A stretch of 64,000 nt of DNA, taken from assembly GCF_000445105.1 (NCBI RefSeq), contig NZ_ATDP01000036.1:1-64000 (forward strand), written 5' to 3'. Under the pieces are notes generated by a model. The model was not told the origin of the DNA. It made no database searches and worked only from the letters and a program-made list of their open reading frames with translations. Every line of letters begins with the position of its first letter. Positions within the stretch are counted from its first letter, which is position 1. This document shows, piece by piece, positions 43,331-51,696 of the stretch. The position numbers and the translations under genes were made by a program. Origin of the DNA: Sphingobium lactosutens DS20 (GTDB lineage: Bacteria > Pseudomonadota > Alphaproteobacteria > Sphingomonadales > Sphingomonadaceae).

Positions 43331-44092
43331 TCAGAGCAGCGCTTCCATGTTGAGATGACCATCGCGAACCGCGCGCAGCACCAGCTGCGTGCGTCGTCGC
43401 ACGCCATAACGCCTGCGGGCCGATTCAACATATTCGTGCACGGTATCGCGGCTGAGGCCGAGGATCTGGCCGATCTCCCAGTCGCTTTTGCCTTGCGCGA
43501 CGAGCGCGATGCATTCGACCTGGCGAGGACTGAGAGGGACGCAGGCCAATGGCCCTGCCCTTTCGCCAAGCAGCTCGCGCGCCCGATCATAAGCGACCGA
43601 GCCGAGCAGACGGGCGGTCAGAACCTCTTCTGCACTCAGCGGCTCGTCGCGTGATCGGGCCGCAGTGAAGATCGCCTCGGGCTCGCCCGGGGTCCGGATC
43701 GGCAAACTGTAGCCCGATGCAAGGTCATGATCCCGGGCGCGGTCAAGGATGCCTCGCTGGCGCGGCGTGAGCTCCAGCACGTCGCCGACACGGTCCCAGG
43801 CCAGTCCAGAGGGCGTACGTGCGCAGGCCGCATGGATGGGATCTTCGAGATAATGGCGCTCTTCGAGCACTTCCTCGAGCCAGGCCGAGGGATAGGTTGT
43901 GAGGAACAGGCTTTGCTCGTCGCCGCGCCGAAGGTCGATATTGTGAAGCAGCGTGAACCAGCGGAAGCCAAGATCGCGCACGGCGGCATCGATCGTGCCA
44001 TGCAGATCGCCAAGGGTTTCAGCACGCTGACAGTCCGTCGCAAAGCGCGTGAGATCATCAAGGCGGCCGCAGTCTTTTATCCTGTTCGCCAT
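43331..44092 (-). CDS. LuxR-type quorum-sensing regulator 1
   Basis: A 253-residue homologue of the adjacent LuxR: N-terminal AHL-binding domain (WFTLLHNIDL, YPSAWLEEVL, DPIHAACAR) and C-terminal helix-turn-helix (LSPRQVECIALVAQGKSDWEIGQILGLS). An in-frame GTG at 44134 would add 14 residues. The two proteins align over their length, so they arose by an old tandem duplication. Neighbouring pairs like this sometimes contain one activator and one anti-activator. Which is which cannot be told here. Confidence 0.88.
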   Translation of the reverse strand: MANRIKDCGRLDDLTRFATDCQRAETLGDLHGTIDAAVRDLGFRWFTLLHNIDLRRGDEQSLFLTTYPSAWLEEVLEERHYLEDPIHAACARTPSGLAWDRVGDVLELTPRQRGILDRARDHDLASGYSLPIRTPGEPEAIFTAARSRDEPLSAEEVLTARLLGSVAYDRARELLGERAGPLACVPLSPRQVECIALVAQGKSDWEIGQILGLSRDTVHEYVESARRRYGVRRRTQLVLRAVRDGHLNMEALL

Positions 44093-44208
44093 AGGCGACG
44101 GAAGCTCGTTCGCGAGGAGACGGCTCGTCCACACCTAAGCGGCGAGCGCCATGATTATCAGGATGAGTTGAGAACGATTCGCAACAATCTACAATCAGAA
44201 TGGATCGC

Positions 44209-44242
44209 CTATGACACTTTATCCGCCGGCAAAGTGTCATAG
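44209..44242. promoter_or_regulatory. Perfect 12-bp inverted repeat between luxR and a winged-helix gene
   Basis: CTATGACACTTT (44209-44220) and AAAGTGTCATAG (44231-44242) flank a 10-base GC-rich spacer. It lies about 70 bases before the start of the divergent plus-strand gene and about 120 before luxR. This is the strongest palindrome in the window and is probably the binding site of a dimeric regulator, perhaps the 189-residue protein itself, or a replication/partition site. Confidence 0.7.
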
Positions 44243-44313
44243 CTGACAACCCGTCTGTGGCCGCCGATTTGGGATTCACATTGATCCTGCTTTGTGCTTG
44301 ATTCCATCATGTT

Positions 44314-44883
44314 ATGTTTCATGCAGGCAAGCCTCTTGAACCCTCCATTGGCTGTGATGTCGCGGCCGTGCTCGAGACGCTGGCGACCGTATCGAGCCGG
44401 CCCCGTTATGCCTTCATGCTGCTCAACCTGATCGCCCAGGTGGCGGGGCCAGATGGAAGCGCCGGTCCCTGGGTCAGGCGGAACGATGGGCTCGTTTCCC
44501 TGCGCGATTGGCTATGCGACGCATTGACCCCGATGGCCCAGCGTGGTCCGCGCAGCATTACGCTGGCCAAGCGGGTCGAGAGCGACCTCGCTAGAAACGG
44601 ACTGCTCCCCGGCGATCCGGAGAAAAGGCGCGGCGTGATCGCGGAGGAAATGCGGGCACGCATTCGCACAGCCGGCAAGAGCAATCTCAGCCGCGCCGTT
44701 TCCGAACTTGTGAACGCCGGTCTGCTCCGCCGACATTATCAGGGCTATCGCGTCGACCATCGGAACCGTGGCGGCCAGCGCCACGCCGTCTATACCTTGA
44801 TCGGCGATGCTCTGCGTCTAGTGCCGGGCATCAGCTCCACACCGAATCTGCCCGTGCAAGGCGAACTTGCCCTCTCAAGATGA
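44314..44883 (+). CDS. Winged-helix DNA-binding protein of unknown role
   Basis: A 189-residue protein I cannot assign to a named family. It has a SITLAKRVESDLARNGLLPGD segment and a second SNLSRAVSELVNAGLLRRHYQGYRV segment, the latter with the shape of a winged helix. The Arg-rich wing is followed by GGQRHAVYTLI. It is divergent from luxR and flanked by the 12-bp inverted repeat at 44209-44242, so a repressor of the luxR promoter and of itself is plausible; a replication-linked role is also possible. Its last nine bases overlap, tail to tail, the end of the next gene. Confidence 0.65.
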   Translation: MFHAGKPLEPSIGCDVAAVLETLATVSSRPRYAFMLLNLIAQVAGPDGSAGPWVRRNDGLVSLRDWLCDALTPMAQRGPRSITLAKRVESDLARNGLLPGDPEKRRGVIAEEMRARIRTAGKSNLSRAVSELVNAGLLRRHYQGYRVDHRNRGGQRHAVYTLIGDALRLVPGISSTPNLPVQGELALSR

Positions 44884-45672
44884 TTGCGCAGTCGAACCGG
44901 GATTGCTGCAGTAGTGTGCTGTGAGGTCGGGTAACGATGTCCGAATAATAAGGCCAGTCAGAACGTCAGCATTGACCTTGCCGGCAATTACATCAGCCAT
45001 TCCCGTCAAGGATCGCCATGGCCTTCTTCGACGCGAATGGATTGTCAGATTCGGAATGAAGCCGGGCACGCGAGCCATATAATCGCGGTAAACCTCGCCG
45101 AAGTTGGCTAGCGCCTCCTTTTCCTCATGCCGAGCCAGCCGAATATACATCACGACGAGCACCGGAAACATAGCAAGGGTCAAAAGGGTCGGCCATTGTA
45201 GCAAAAAGCCGAGCATGACGAGAATGAAGCCGACATATTGCGGGTGCCGGATCCGGGCATAAATCCCAGTAAGGGCCAATTGGTGTTTGCGCTGACTCAA
45301 GTGAAGGGCCGTCCATGCAACCGAGATCAGCCAGTAACCCACGCCGATCAGCACAAAGCTGGCGATGTGGAATGGACCGTAATGGGGATTAACTCGCCAG
45401 CCGAACATCATCTCCAGGAGATGTCCAGCATCGTGGCTCCACCAGTCGACAGCGGGGAAATACGACTGGAGCCACCCCGAAAGCACGAAGATCGTGAGCG
45501 GGAAGCCATACATTTCCGCGAAGAGCGCTATGATGAAAGCGCTGAACGCCCCCAAACTGCGCCAGTCTCGTTTAGTTGCCGGCTTGAAGAAGCTGAACGC
45601 AAAGAGGATGAAAACGGCGGCGTTAACCAGCGCGAGCCCCCACAGACCATAGCCATAGTCGGCGTGCGTCAT
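44875..45672 (-). CDS. Isoprenylcysteine methyltransferase-like membrane protein
   Basis: A 265-residue polytopic protein with about five membrane segments and the ICMT/PEMT-type signature GIYARIRHPQYVGFILVMLG followed by RHEEKEALANFGEVYRDYM. These bind S-adenosylmethionine at the membrane; in metal-resistance islands their substrate is unknown. The last 50 residues after GFIPN are unlike the family and run to an end overlapping the plus-strand gene, which suggests that the natural 3' end was lost in a rearrangement. Its start overlaps the DUF2933 stop, so the two form an operon. Confidence 0.8.
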   Translation of the reverse strand: MTHADYGYGLWGLALVNAAVFILFAFSFFKPATKRDWRSLGAFSAFIIALFAEMYGFPLTIFVLSGWLQSYFPAVDWWSHDAGHLLEMMFGWRVNPHYGPFHIASFVLIGVGYWLISVAWTALHLSQRKHQLALTGIYARIRHPQYVGFILVMLGFLLQWPTLLTLAMFPVLVVMYIRLARHEEKEALANFGEVYRDYMARVPGFIPNLTIHSRRRRPWRSLTGMADVIAGKVNADVLTGLIIRTSLPDLTAHYCSNPGSTAQSS

Positions 45673-45932
45673 CGCGACTCTCCTTCGATGCGGCCGTTGG
45701 GATTGGCCGGTAAGCCGGCGGGTGCCTGACCGGGCTCATGGCCATGCTGATGCCCACCATGGCCGCGGTGCATGAACAGGTGCATGAGCGGGCAGGCGAG
45801 CAGGATGAGATAGGGCAGCACACCCAGGAAGTGCGCGGTATGCTCGGTGAGGAGGAAGAAGCTAGCGACGAGCAGGAAGCCGATCAGAACGATCTTGCCG
45901 CGCTTGCGCATGCGATGGTCATGTTCGCCCAT
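45669..45932 (-). CDS. DUF2933 small membrane protein
   Basis: An 87-residue protein with two hydrophobic segments (VLIGFLLVASFFLL and VLPYLILLACPLMHLFM) and a His/Gly-rich C-terminus (HRGHGGHQHGHEPG), the layout of DUF2933 proteins found beside metal-resistance genes. The His-rich tail may bind metal. A longer reading to 46472 has no support and would run into the divergent gene. Confidence 0.8.
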   Translation of the reverse strand: MGEHDHRMRKRGKIVLIGFLLVASFFLLTEHTAHFLGVLPYLILLACPLMHLFMHRGHGGHQHGHEPGQAPAGLPANPNGRIEGESR

Positions 45933-46148
45933 ATGCCGTCCTCTTCTGGTCAACGTCCGGGCAGCATAGGCTCGAGTCCAAGGAGCAAGGTATAAGTAGA
46001 GACCGAAGTCCCCCGGGCATCGCGCAGGCATGGGTAAGGCGATCGATGGGATCGGCCATCGGCGTTCGGGCGACGCAGCTGTCGGGGAGCAGCAGTCGTG
46101 CTGCGGATTTTGCGTATAGGCGTGCGGCGTCCGCGAACCAATGCTGCG

Positions 46149-46168
46149 CTCACGAACATAATCGTGAG
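46149..46168. promoter_or_regulatory. Inverted repeat before the beta-CASP nuclease operon
   Basis: CTCACGA (46149-46155) and TCGTGAG (46162-46168) flank a 6-base spacer, just upstream of the start at 46185 and in the divergent region with DUF2933. It may be an operator or hairpin in the leader. The rest of this 250-base gap shows nothing I can name. Confidence 0.4.
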
Positions 46169-46184
46169 AGGCAGGCCCGCGTCC

Positions 46185-47633
46185 ATGCAAAAGAGAAAGA
46201 AACGGCACCATTCCCGCGTGACCATCTTCGAGCGTGAAGCAAGGATCGATCTGGCCAAGCGCCCGGCCGATGGTCTCGGCGTTGCCTTTCTCGGCGCATC
46301 GGGAACGGTCACAGGGTCGCGTTATCTGGTGGACGATGGTGAAACTCAGATCGTGGTCGATTCCGGCCTGTTTCAGGGACCCAGGGATCTGCGCCGCCTT
46401 AATTGGGCATCGATCCCACCCGAAGTCGCGGATGTCGGCCAGGTGCTGCTGACCCACGCCCATCTCGATCACTCGGGCGCACTACCGCGCATGGCGCGCC
46501 TGGGCTGGGACGGGACCGTCCTTGCCACGCGGGCGACCGCGGCCCTGTGCGAGCTCCTTCTTCCCGACAGCGGCCATCTGCAGGAAAAGGATGCGGAGTT
46601 CGCCAACCAGCACGGCTTCTCCAGGCACCAGCCGGCGCTGCCCCTCTACACCCAGGCCGACGCGCGTCTGGCATTGCAGCTCTTCCGCCCGATCGAGTTC
46701 GGAGCGTGGCATGCAGTCACGGACGGCATCAGGGTGCGCTACCATCGCGCCGGCCACATCCTCGGCGCGGCGTCGATCGAGATCGACTGGAAGGGGCGGA
46801 CAATCCTCTTCTCAGGCGATATCGGCCGTTACGGCGATGCGGTGATGAAGGATCCCGAGCCGCCCGCGCGCGCCGACTATGTCCTGGTGGAATCGACCTA
46901 TGGCGATCGGCGCCACGAGCAGGTCGATCCGACAAAGACGCTTGGAGATCATGTCGAGCGATGCGTCGAGAGAGGCGGGACGGTGGTGATCCCGGCCTTC
47001 GCCGTGGGACGGGTTCAGTCGCTTCTCTATCATTTCTCGCGTCTGCGCGCGCAGGGACGCCTCCGCGACATCCCGATCTTCCTCGACAGCCCGATGGCGA
47101 TCAACGCGAGCGGGCTGATGTGCGATTTCATGGACGAGCATCGCCTGGCTCGCGCCGAGTGCGAAGCGGCGTGCAGCGTCGCGCACTATGTGCGCGAAGT
47201 GGAGGAATCCAAGGAACTCACCGCCAACCCCACCCCCAAGGTCATCATCTCGGCCAGTGGAATGGCAACGGGCGGCCGCGTGCTCCACCATCTCAAGCGC
47301 TTCGCGCCGGATGGGAAGAACCTCATCCTCTTCTCGGGCTTCCAGGCGGCGGGCACCCGCGGCGCCGCCATGATCGGCGGCGCCCGGACGATCAAGATCC
47401 ACGGCGAGTATATCCCGGTCGAAGCCGAGGTCGCCAACCTGACGATGCTCTCGGCGCATGCCGACAGCGACGAACTCATGCGCTGGCTCGGGTCGCTGCA
47501 CGAGGCCCCGCGCCACGTCTATGTCACCCATGGCGAGCCGACCGGCGCCCAGGTCCTGGCGAAGCGTGTCTCGGAGGAACTGGGTTGGGCATGCAGCGTA
47601 CCGGCGCTGGGTAGCTGGGGCATGCTCGCGTGA
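46185..47633 (+). CDS. Metallo-beta-lactamase/beta-CASP RNase-like hydrolase
   Basis: A 482-residue hydrolase of the MBL plus beta-CASP plus RMMBL group (CPSF73-like RNA nucleases). It has HAHLDH at residues 91-96, the SGDIGRYGD motif, a beta-CASP insert with VIPAFAVGRVQ and FLDSPMAI, and closing motifs SAHAD and THGEP. These enzymes process or degrade RNA. The start at 46185 is the last plausible ATG before the conserved part; a GTG at 46218 is an alternative. Its stop overlaps the GTG of the next gene, so it belongs to a three-gene operon. Confidence 0.85.
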   Translation: MQKRKKRHHSRVTIFEREARIDLAKRPADGLGVAFLGASGTVTGSRYLVDDGETQIVVDSGLFQGPRDLRRLNWASIPPEVADVGQVLLTHAHLDHSGALPRMARLGWDGTVLATRATAALCELLLPDSGHLQEKDAEFANQHGFSRHQPALPLYTQADARLALQLFRPIEFGAWHAVTDGIRVRYHRAGHILGAASIEIDWKGRTILFSGDIGRYGDAVMKDPEPPARADYVLVESTYGDRRHEQVDPTKTLGDHVERCVERGGTVVIPAFAVGRVQSLLYHFSRLRAQGRLRDIPIFLDSPMAINASGLMCDFMDEHRLARAECEAACSVAHYVREVEESKELTANPTPKVIISASGMATGGRVLHHLKRFAPDGKNLILFSGFQAAGTRGAAMIGGARTIKIHGEYIPVEAEVANLTMLSAHADSDELMRWLGSLHEAPRHVYVTHGEPTGAQVLAKRVSEELGWACSVPALGSWGMLA

Positions 47634-49168
47634 AGCCCGGGATCATCGAGGACGCCGAAGCAGAGCCTGTCGCGACGACGCTGCGGGCACGCCGCATCGG
47701 CCTGTCGGCTGCCGGAAGCGATCTGATCGCGGTCATGCGCCACGACTGTCCCGTCTGCCGCTCGGAAGGTCTTGCGTCCCGCGCGCAGGTCGCGCTGCGC
47801 GCCGGCGGGCGGGAAATCGTCGTCTCGCTGCTGCACAGCTCCGCGGAGACTCCAGCGCCCGGCGAGATCGGCCTCTCCGAATCCGCATGGCAGCGGCTCG
47901 GCGTCAGCGATGGCGATCCGGTCGAGATCGCGCACGCCCAGCCTCTCGCCTCGCTCGCCGAAGTGCGTCGGCGCATCTATGGCAATCGTCTCAGTGACGG
48001 GGCTTTTTCAGCGATCATCACCGACATCGCCGAGCGACGCTATAGCGATGTCCATCTCTCGGCGTTCGTCACGGCCTGCTCAGCGGTCCCGCTCGATACG
48101 GACGAAACGATCAGCCTGACCAGGGCGATGGTCGATGTCGGCGAGCGATTGCAGTGGCCCGGAACGGTCATCGTCGACAAGCATAGCGTCGGTGGCTTGC
48201 CGGGCAATCGCACCACGCCGATCATCGTCTCGATCATGGCCGCGGAGGGCCTGATCATGCCCAAGACATCGTCGCGGGCGATCACCTCACCGGCCGGCAC
48301 GGCGGACACGATGGAGGTGCTGGCACCTGTCGACCTCGACGTTTCCGCAATCCGCAAGGTGGTCGAGCGCGAAGGCGGCTGCATCGCCTGGGGCGGCGCC
48401 GTCAACCTCAGCCCTGCCGACGATGTGATCATCGGCGTGGAACGGGTGCTCGATATCGATGCCGTCGGGCAGATGGTCGCCTCGGTGCTGTCCAAGAAAA
48501 TCGCGGCCGGTGCGACCCATCTGGTCATCGACATCCCGGTCGGGCCGACCGCCAAGGTACGCGGCGCCGATGCCGCCGACACGCTCGAGCGGGCGCTGAG
48601 CTCTGTCGCCCAAGCCTTCGGGCTTCGCACGCGCGTGATGCGCGGCCCCGGCGCCGAGCCGATCGGACGGGGCATCGGTCCGGCGCTCGAGGCGCAGGAT
48701 ATCCTTGCCGTGCTCCAGGGGCAGCCGGGCGCCGAGGATCTCGCCCACCGGGCCTGCGAGCTGGCGGGAGGACTGCTTGAGCTCGCGGACGCAGCCCCGG
48801 CCCGCGAAGGTTATGCGCGTGCGCGGGCGTGCCTCGAAAGCGGCCGGGCCTGGGCCAAGTTCCAACGTATCTGCGAAGCGCAGGGCGGCATGCGGGCTCC
48901 ACCGGTCGCCCGGTTCCAACAGGATATGATCGCTCCCTATAGCGGCCGCCTGGTGAGTATCGACAATCGCAAGCTCGCGACGGTCGCGAAGCTTGCCGGC
49001 GCGCCGATGGCCAAGGCCGCCGGCGTCGCGCTGCAGTGTCGGCTGAACCAGATGGTGGATGCCGGGGCTCCCTTGTGTAGCATTCATGCCGAGAGCCCGG
49101 GCGAGCTCGACTATGCGGCGGCCTATGCGGTGAGCGACGGGCCGATCTTCGGGATTGAAGCGCTATGA
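47630..49168 (+). CDS. AMP phosphorylase / thymidine phosphorylase-like enzyme
   Basis: A 512-residue nucleoside or nucleotide phosphorylase of the long form that covers archaeal AMP phosphorylases and bacterial relatives: an N-terminal extension of about 85 residues, then the pyrimidine-phosphorylase core with KHSVGGLPGNRTTPI and SSRAITSPAGTADTMEVL. It may split nucleoside monophosphates to ribose 1,5-bisphosphate and base, or thymidine to deoxyribose 1-phosphate. The sequence alone does not decide. It starts with GTG overlapping the upstream stop and ends overlapping the PRPP synthetase start. Confidence 0.8.
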   Translation: MKPGIIEDAEAEPVATTLRARRIGLSAAGSDLIAVMRHDCPVCRSEGLASRAQVALRAGGREIVVSLLHSSAETPAPGEIGLSESAWQRLGVSDGDPVEIAHAQPLASLAEVRRRIYGNRLSDGAFSAIITDIAERRYSDVHLSAFVTACSAVPLDTDETISLTRAMVDVGERLQWPGTVIVDKHSVGGLPGNRTTPIIVSIMAAEGLIMPKTSSRAITSPAGTADTMEVLAPVDLDVSAIRKVVEREGGCIAWGGAVNLSPADDVIIGVERVLDIDAVGQMVASVLSKKIAAGATHLVIDIPVGPTAKVRGADAADTLERALSSVAQAFGLRTRVMRGPGAEPIGRGIGPALEAQDILAVLQGQPGAEDLAHRACELAGGLLELADAAPAREGYARARACLESGRAWAKFQRICEAQGGMRAPPVARFQQDMIAPYSGRLVSIDNRKLATVAKLAGAPMAKAAGVALQCRLNQMVDAGAPLCSIHAESPGELDYAAAYAVSDGPIFGIEAL

Positions 49169-50073
49169 ACCGTCCCGTGCTGTTCGCGCTGTCTGGCAGC
49201 GAGGCCCTGGCACAGCCGCTATCCGCCGCGCTCGATGCAGAGGTCGGCACGATCGAGCATCGTCAGTTTCCTGACGGGGAAACCTATCTCAGGGTCGGAA
49301 ACGACGTCAGCGACCGCGAGGTCATCCTGCTGTCCAGTCTCGATCATCCGGACGCCAAGCTGTTGCCGCTGCTGTTCGCAGCCGACACCGCGCGCGATCT
49401 TGGCGCTCGCAGGATCGGGCTCGTCGCCCCTTACCTCGCTTACATGCGCCAGGACATACGCTTCCATGCCGGCGAGGCGGTGACGTCGCGAACCTTTGCT
49501 GCGATCCTGTCTCGCCATCTCGACTGGCTGGTGACGGTCGATCCGCATCTCCATCGCTACCATGAATTGTCGGAAATCTACCGCATCCCAACCCAGGTTG
49601 TTCATGCCGCGCCGTTTTTGGCCTCGTGGATCAAGCGCAATGTCGCTCGCCCGCTGATCATCGGTCCGGACCTGGAAAGCGAACAGTGGGTCTCGCAGGT
49701 GGCGGCCGATGCCGATGCTCCGTTTCTCGTGTGCGAGAAAATCCGATCCGGCGACCGTCACGTCACCATCTCGATTCCGAATGCCCCAGCGTTTCTCGAT
49801 CGCCAGCCGGTGCTGGTCGACGATATCGCCTCATCCGGTCGGACCCTCACCGAGGCGGCGCGCCAACTGGTCGGCATGGGGTTCGCGCGACCGGATTGCG
49901 TGGTCGTGCATCCGCTTTTTGCCGGCGATGCAGCGCAGGTTCTGGGTGGGCTTGTCGAAAGGATCGTCAGCACGAACGCGGTTGCACATGCGTCGAATGA
50001 TATAGACGTCATGCCAGCGATCGCGGAGGCCGTTCGCCACCGGATTGAATGGCGTGCTGCGCGTCAGTTCTAA
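49165..50073 (+). CDS. prs: Ribose-phosphate pyrophosphokinase (PRPP synthetase) homologue
   Basis: A 302-residue PRPP synthetase-like enzyme: LFALSGSEALA and HRQFPDGETYLRV at the N-terminus, PYLAYMRQDIRFHAGEAVTS for the ribose/ATP loop, EKIRSGDRHV with the catalytic lysine, and the PRPP-binding loop LVDDIASSGRTL. In the ATP loop the usual RQDK has become RQDI. The gene is the last of the nuclease-phosphorylase-Prs operon and probably links released ribose phosphate to PRPP. It is unlikely to be the housekeeping prs. Confidence 0.85.
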   Translation: MNRPVLFALSGSEALAQPLSAALDAEVGTIEHRQFPDGETYLRVGNDVSDREVILLSSLDHPDAKLLPLLFAADTARDLGARRIGLVAPYLAYMRQDIRFHAGEAVTSRTFAAILSRHLDWLVTVDPHLHRYHELSEIYRIPTQVVHAAPFLASWIKRNVARPLIIGPDLESEQWVSQVAADADAPFLVCEKIRSGDRHVTISIPNAPAFLDRQPVLVDDIASSGRTLTEAARQLVGMGFARPDCVVVHPLFAGDAAQVLGGLVERIVSTNAVAHASNDIDVMPAIAEAVRHRIEWRAARQF

Positions 50074-50195
50074 GACGGAAATGAACGCCCGGCAAACGCT
50101 GTGCGCGTCCTCATCCATTGACCCTAAACGAGTCCGAACCAATCTCCTGAGATCTCCCTTTCGGAGAAAATCGCGGCAGGGAAGGAGGATATGTC

Positions 50196-50455
50196 GTGTC
50201 GCACACACGCTCGTTCATCGATCCCCTCGACGTTGTTGGGCACCTGAAGCTTGAGCCCGAAGTAAAGCGCGCCACCCTGCTATCCTGGGCGTCCGATCGC
50301 GCAGCCGTCAAGGGCCAACCCGCCCCCCTCGCCCGCCGGGCGCCAGTAACCCGCTGCCGGTCGACGATGTGATGGAAGCGTAGCGATGGCTCGATCGCGC
50401 CGAGGGCGGCGCGGGCAACTCGCATGCATCGTCCGGAGCAGAGACCCGGCAATGA
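50196..50455 (+). pseudogene. Decayed small conserved hypothetical gene
   Basis: A GTG with AGGAGG seven bases upstream opens a frame with LEPEVKRATLLSWASD, the start of a small protein family of unknown function common in alphaproteobacteria. After about 45 codons the family's usual ending (PPGA..PVDDVMEA.RWLDRAE) continues in a neighbouring frame. A frameshift therefore lies near 50320-50335, and a TAG stop then interrupts that second frame where a leucine codon would be expected. The gene is broken twice. Confidence 0.6.
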
Positions 50456-50635
50456 GCCGCAGCGACCGCGGCATTGGTGTGAGCGGAGTAGCCGAACCCT
50501 CACAGTTTCGCTGTCCTTCGCCGTTTTGCCTCGCCAAATTTTTACTCTTGACCTGGGACCATAGTCCAACGTGCAGAGAAGTATCCCTTGAAGCGCTGCC
50601 CTCGCGGCACTGCGTATTGATCGATCTCGGGGGCT
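50456..50635. other. Non-coding gap before the FixJ-type regulator
   Basis: About 180 bases without a gene. It includes TTGACC in TCTTGACCTGGGACC followed by a small GGAC-CATA-GTCC palindrome, a possible promoter and operator for the response-regulator gene. A weak GGGGG run precedes the ATG at 50636. Nothing else is recognisable. Confidence 0.3.
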
Positions 50636-51271
50636 ATGGGGAACAAGCGCGTCGTGCATATCGTCGATGACGAAGAGACAATACGAAAAGCACTAAGTTT
50701 CACGTTGCGGACCGCAGGGTTTGCCGTAGAAGCCTACGCTTCGGGGCCGGAGTTTCTGTTGAGCGCAGAGGACGCCGAGAAAGGCTGCGTGGTTCTCGAC
50801 ATGCACATGCCCGACATGGACGGCCTGCAGGTTCAGGCGGAGCTGACGCGACGCGGTATCGACATGCCCGTCGTGGTGCTGACGGGCAATGGCGATCCTA
50901 CGCTCGCCGTACAGGCGATGAAGGCGGGCGCTGCCGACTTTCTCGCCAAACCGGTCGAGAAGGCCGCATTGCTCGGCGCGATCGACCGCGGCTTCAGCTG
51001 GCTTGAGAGTATAGCCCGTCGTGCCTCCGAACAGGCCGACGCTCTTTCGAAAGCCGCGAGACTGACGCAGCGCGAACGGGCCGTTCTGAGAGGAATTTCG
51101 CGAGGCTATCCAAATAGCCTTATCGCAGATGAACTCGGCGTCACGTCGCGCACGGTCGAGCTGCATCGGGCCAGTCTGATGATCAAACTCAACGCGCAAA
51201 GCCTGCCCGACCTGTTGCGGATCGCTTTCGCCGTCGACCTGCACGAATCGACCGAAAACGGGCACCCCTAA
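50636..51271 (+). CDS. FixJ/NarL-family response regulator
   Basis: A 211-residue two-component regulator. The receiver domain has acidic residues DDEE at 11-14, the phospho-acceptor Asp55 (VVLDMHMPDMDG), VVLTGNGDPT and FLAKPVEK. The C-terminal LuxR-type helix-turn-helix contains LTQRERAVLRGISRG and ELGVTSRTVELHRASLM, the FixJ subgroup signature. No sensor kinase lies beside it, so its partner is elsewhere. No target site was found. Confidence 0.88.
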   Translation: MGNKRVVHIVDDEETIRKALSFTLRTAGFAVEAYASGPEFLLSAEDAEKGCVVLDMHMPDMDGLQVQAELTRRGIDMPVVVLTGNGDPTLAVQAMKAGAADFLAKPVEKAALLGAIDRGFSWLESIARRASEQADALSKAARLTQRERAVLRGISRGYPNSLIADELGVTSRTVELHRASLMIKLNAQSLPDLLRIAFAVDLHESTENGHP

Positions 51272-51297
51272 AATTCTCGGCCGTGCGATGCCGGATG

Positions 51298-51696
51298 CTA
51301 TGCGGATCGGGCCGCGGCCAGTTCGGCGATGATCGGACAATCCGGCCGCTCGTCGCCTTGGCAGCGCTCAGCCAGGTCGATTAGCGTGTCGCGCAGCGCC
51401 GTCAACGCCTCGGCTTTGCGCTGAAACTCATCGGCGCGGGCAAGGGCAAGCCGCTTCACCTCCGCGCTGGCACGGCCGGTATTGGCCCAAAGGCTGAGCA
51501 ACGTGCGGATCTCCTCGATCGGGAAGCCGAGATCGCGGGCATTGGCGATAAACCGGAGGCGATGGAGGTCGCGCTCGCCATAGTCACGATAGCCAGCACC
51601 CCGACGCGCCGGCGCCGGGATGAGGCCGATCTTTTCATAATGGCGGATCATCCGCTCAGAGACGCCGCTCTGCCGTGACGTCTCGCCGATGTTCAC
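51298..51696 (-). CDS. MerR-family copper regulator (CueR/HmrR type)
   Basis: A 132-residue metal-responsive activator. The N-terminal MerR helix-turn-helix ([15 protein letters not shown]) is followed by a dimerisation helix and the metal loop with Cys112 and Cys120 (CQGDERPDC), the two monovalent-copper ligands of CueR-type proteins at the same spacing. It lies directly after the P1B ATPase and overlaps its stop by four bases. It probably activates the 19-bp-spaced promoter at 54076-54106. Confidence 0.9.
   Translation of the reverse strand: MNIGETSRQSGVSERMIRHYEKIGLIPAPARRGAGYRDYGERDLHRLRFIANARDLGFPIEEIRTLLSLWANTGRASAEVKRLALARADEFQRKAEALTALRDTLIDLAERCQGDERPDCPIIAELAAARSA

Noticed and set aside
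50111..50659. 182-codon minus-strand open frame between prs and the FixJ-type gene
   Set aside because: It has no recognisable motif, and the plus strand carries a broken gene with a clear ribosome site.
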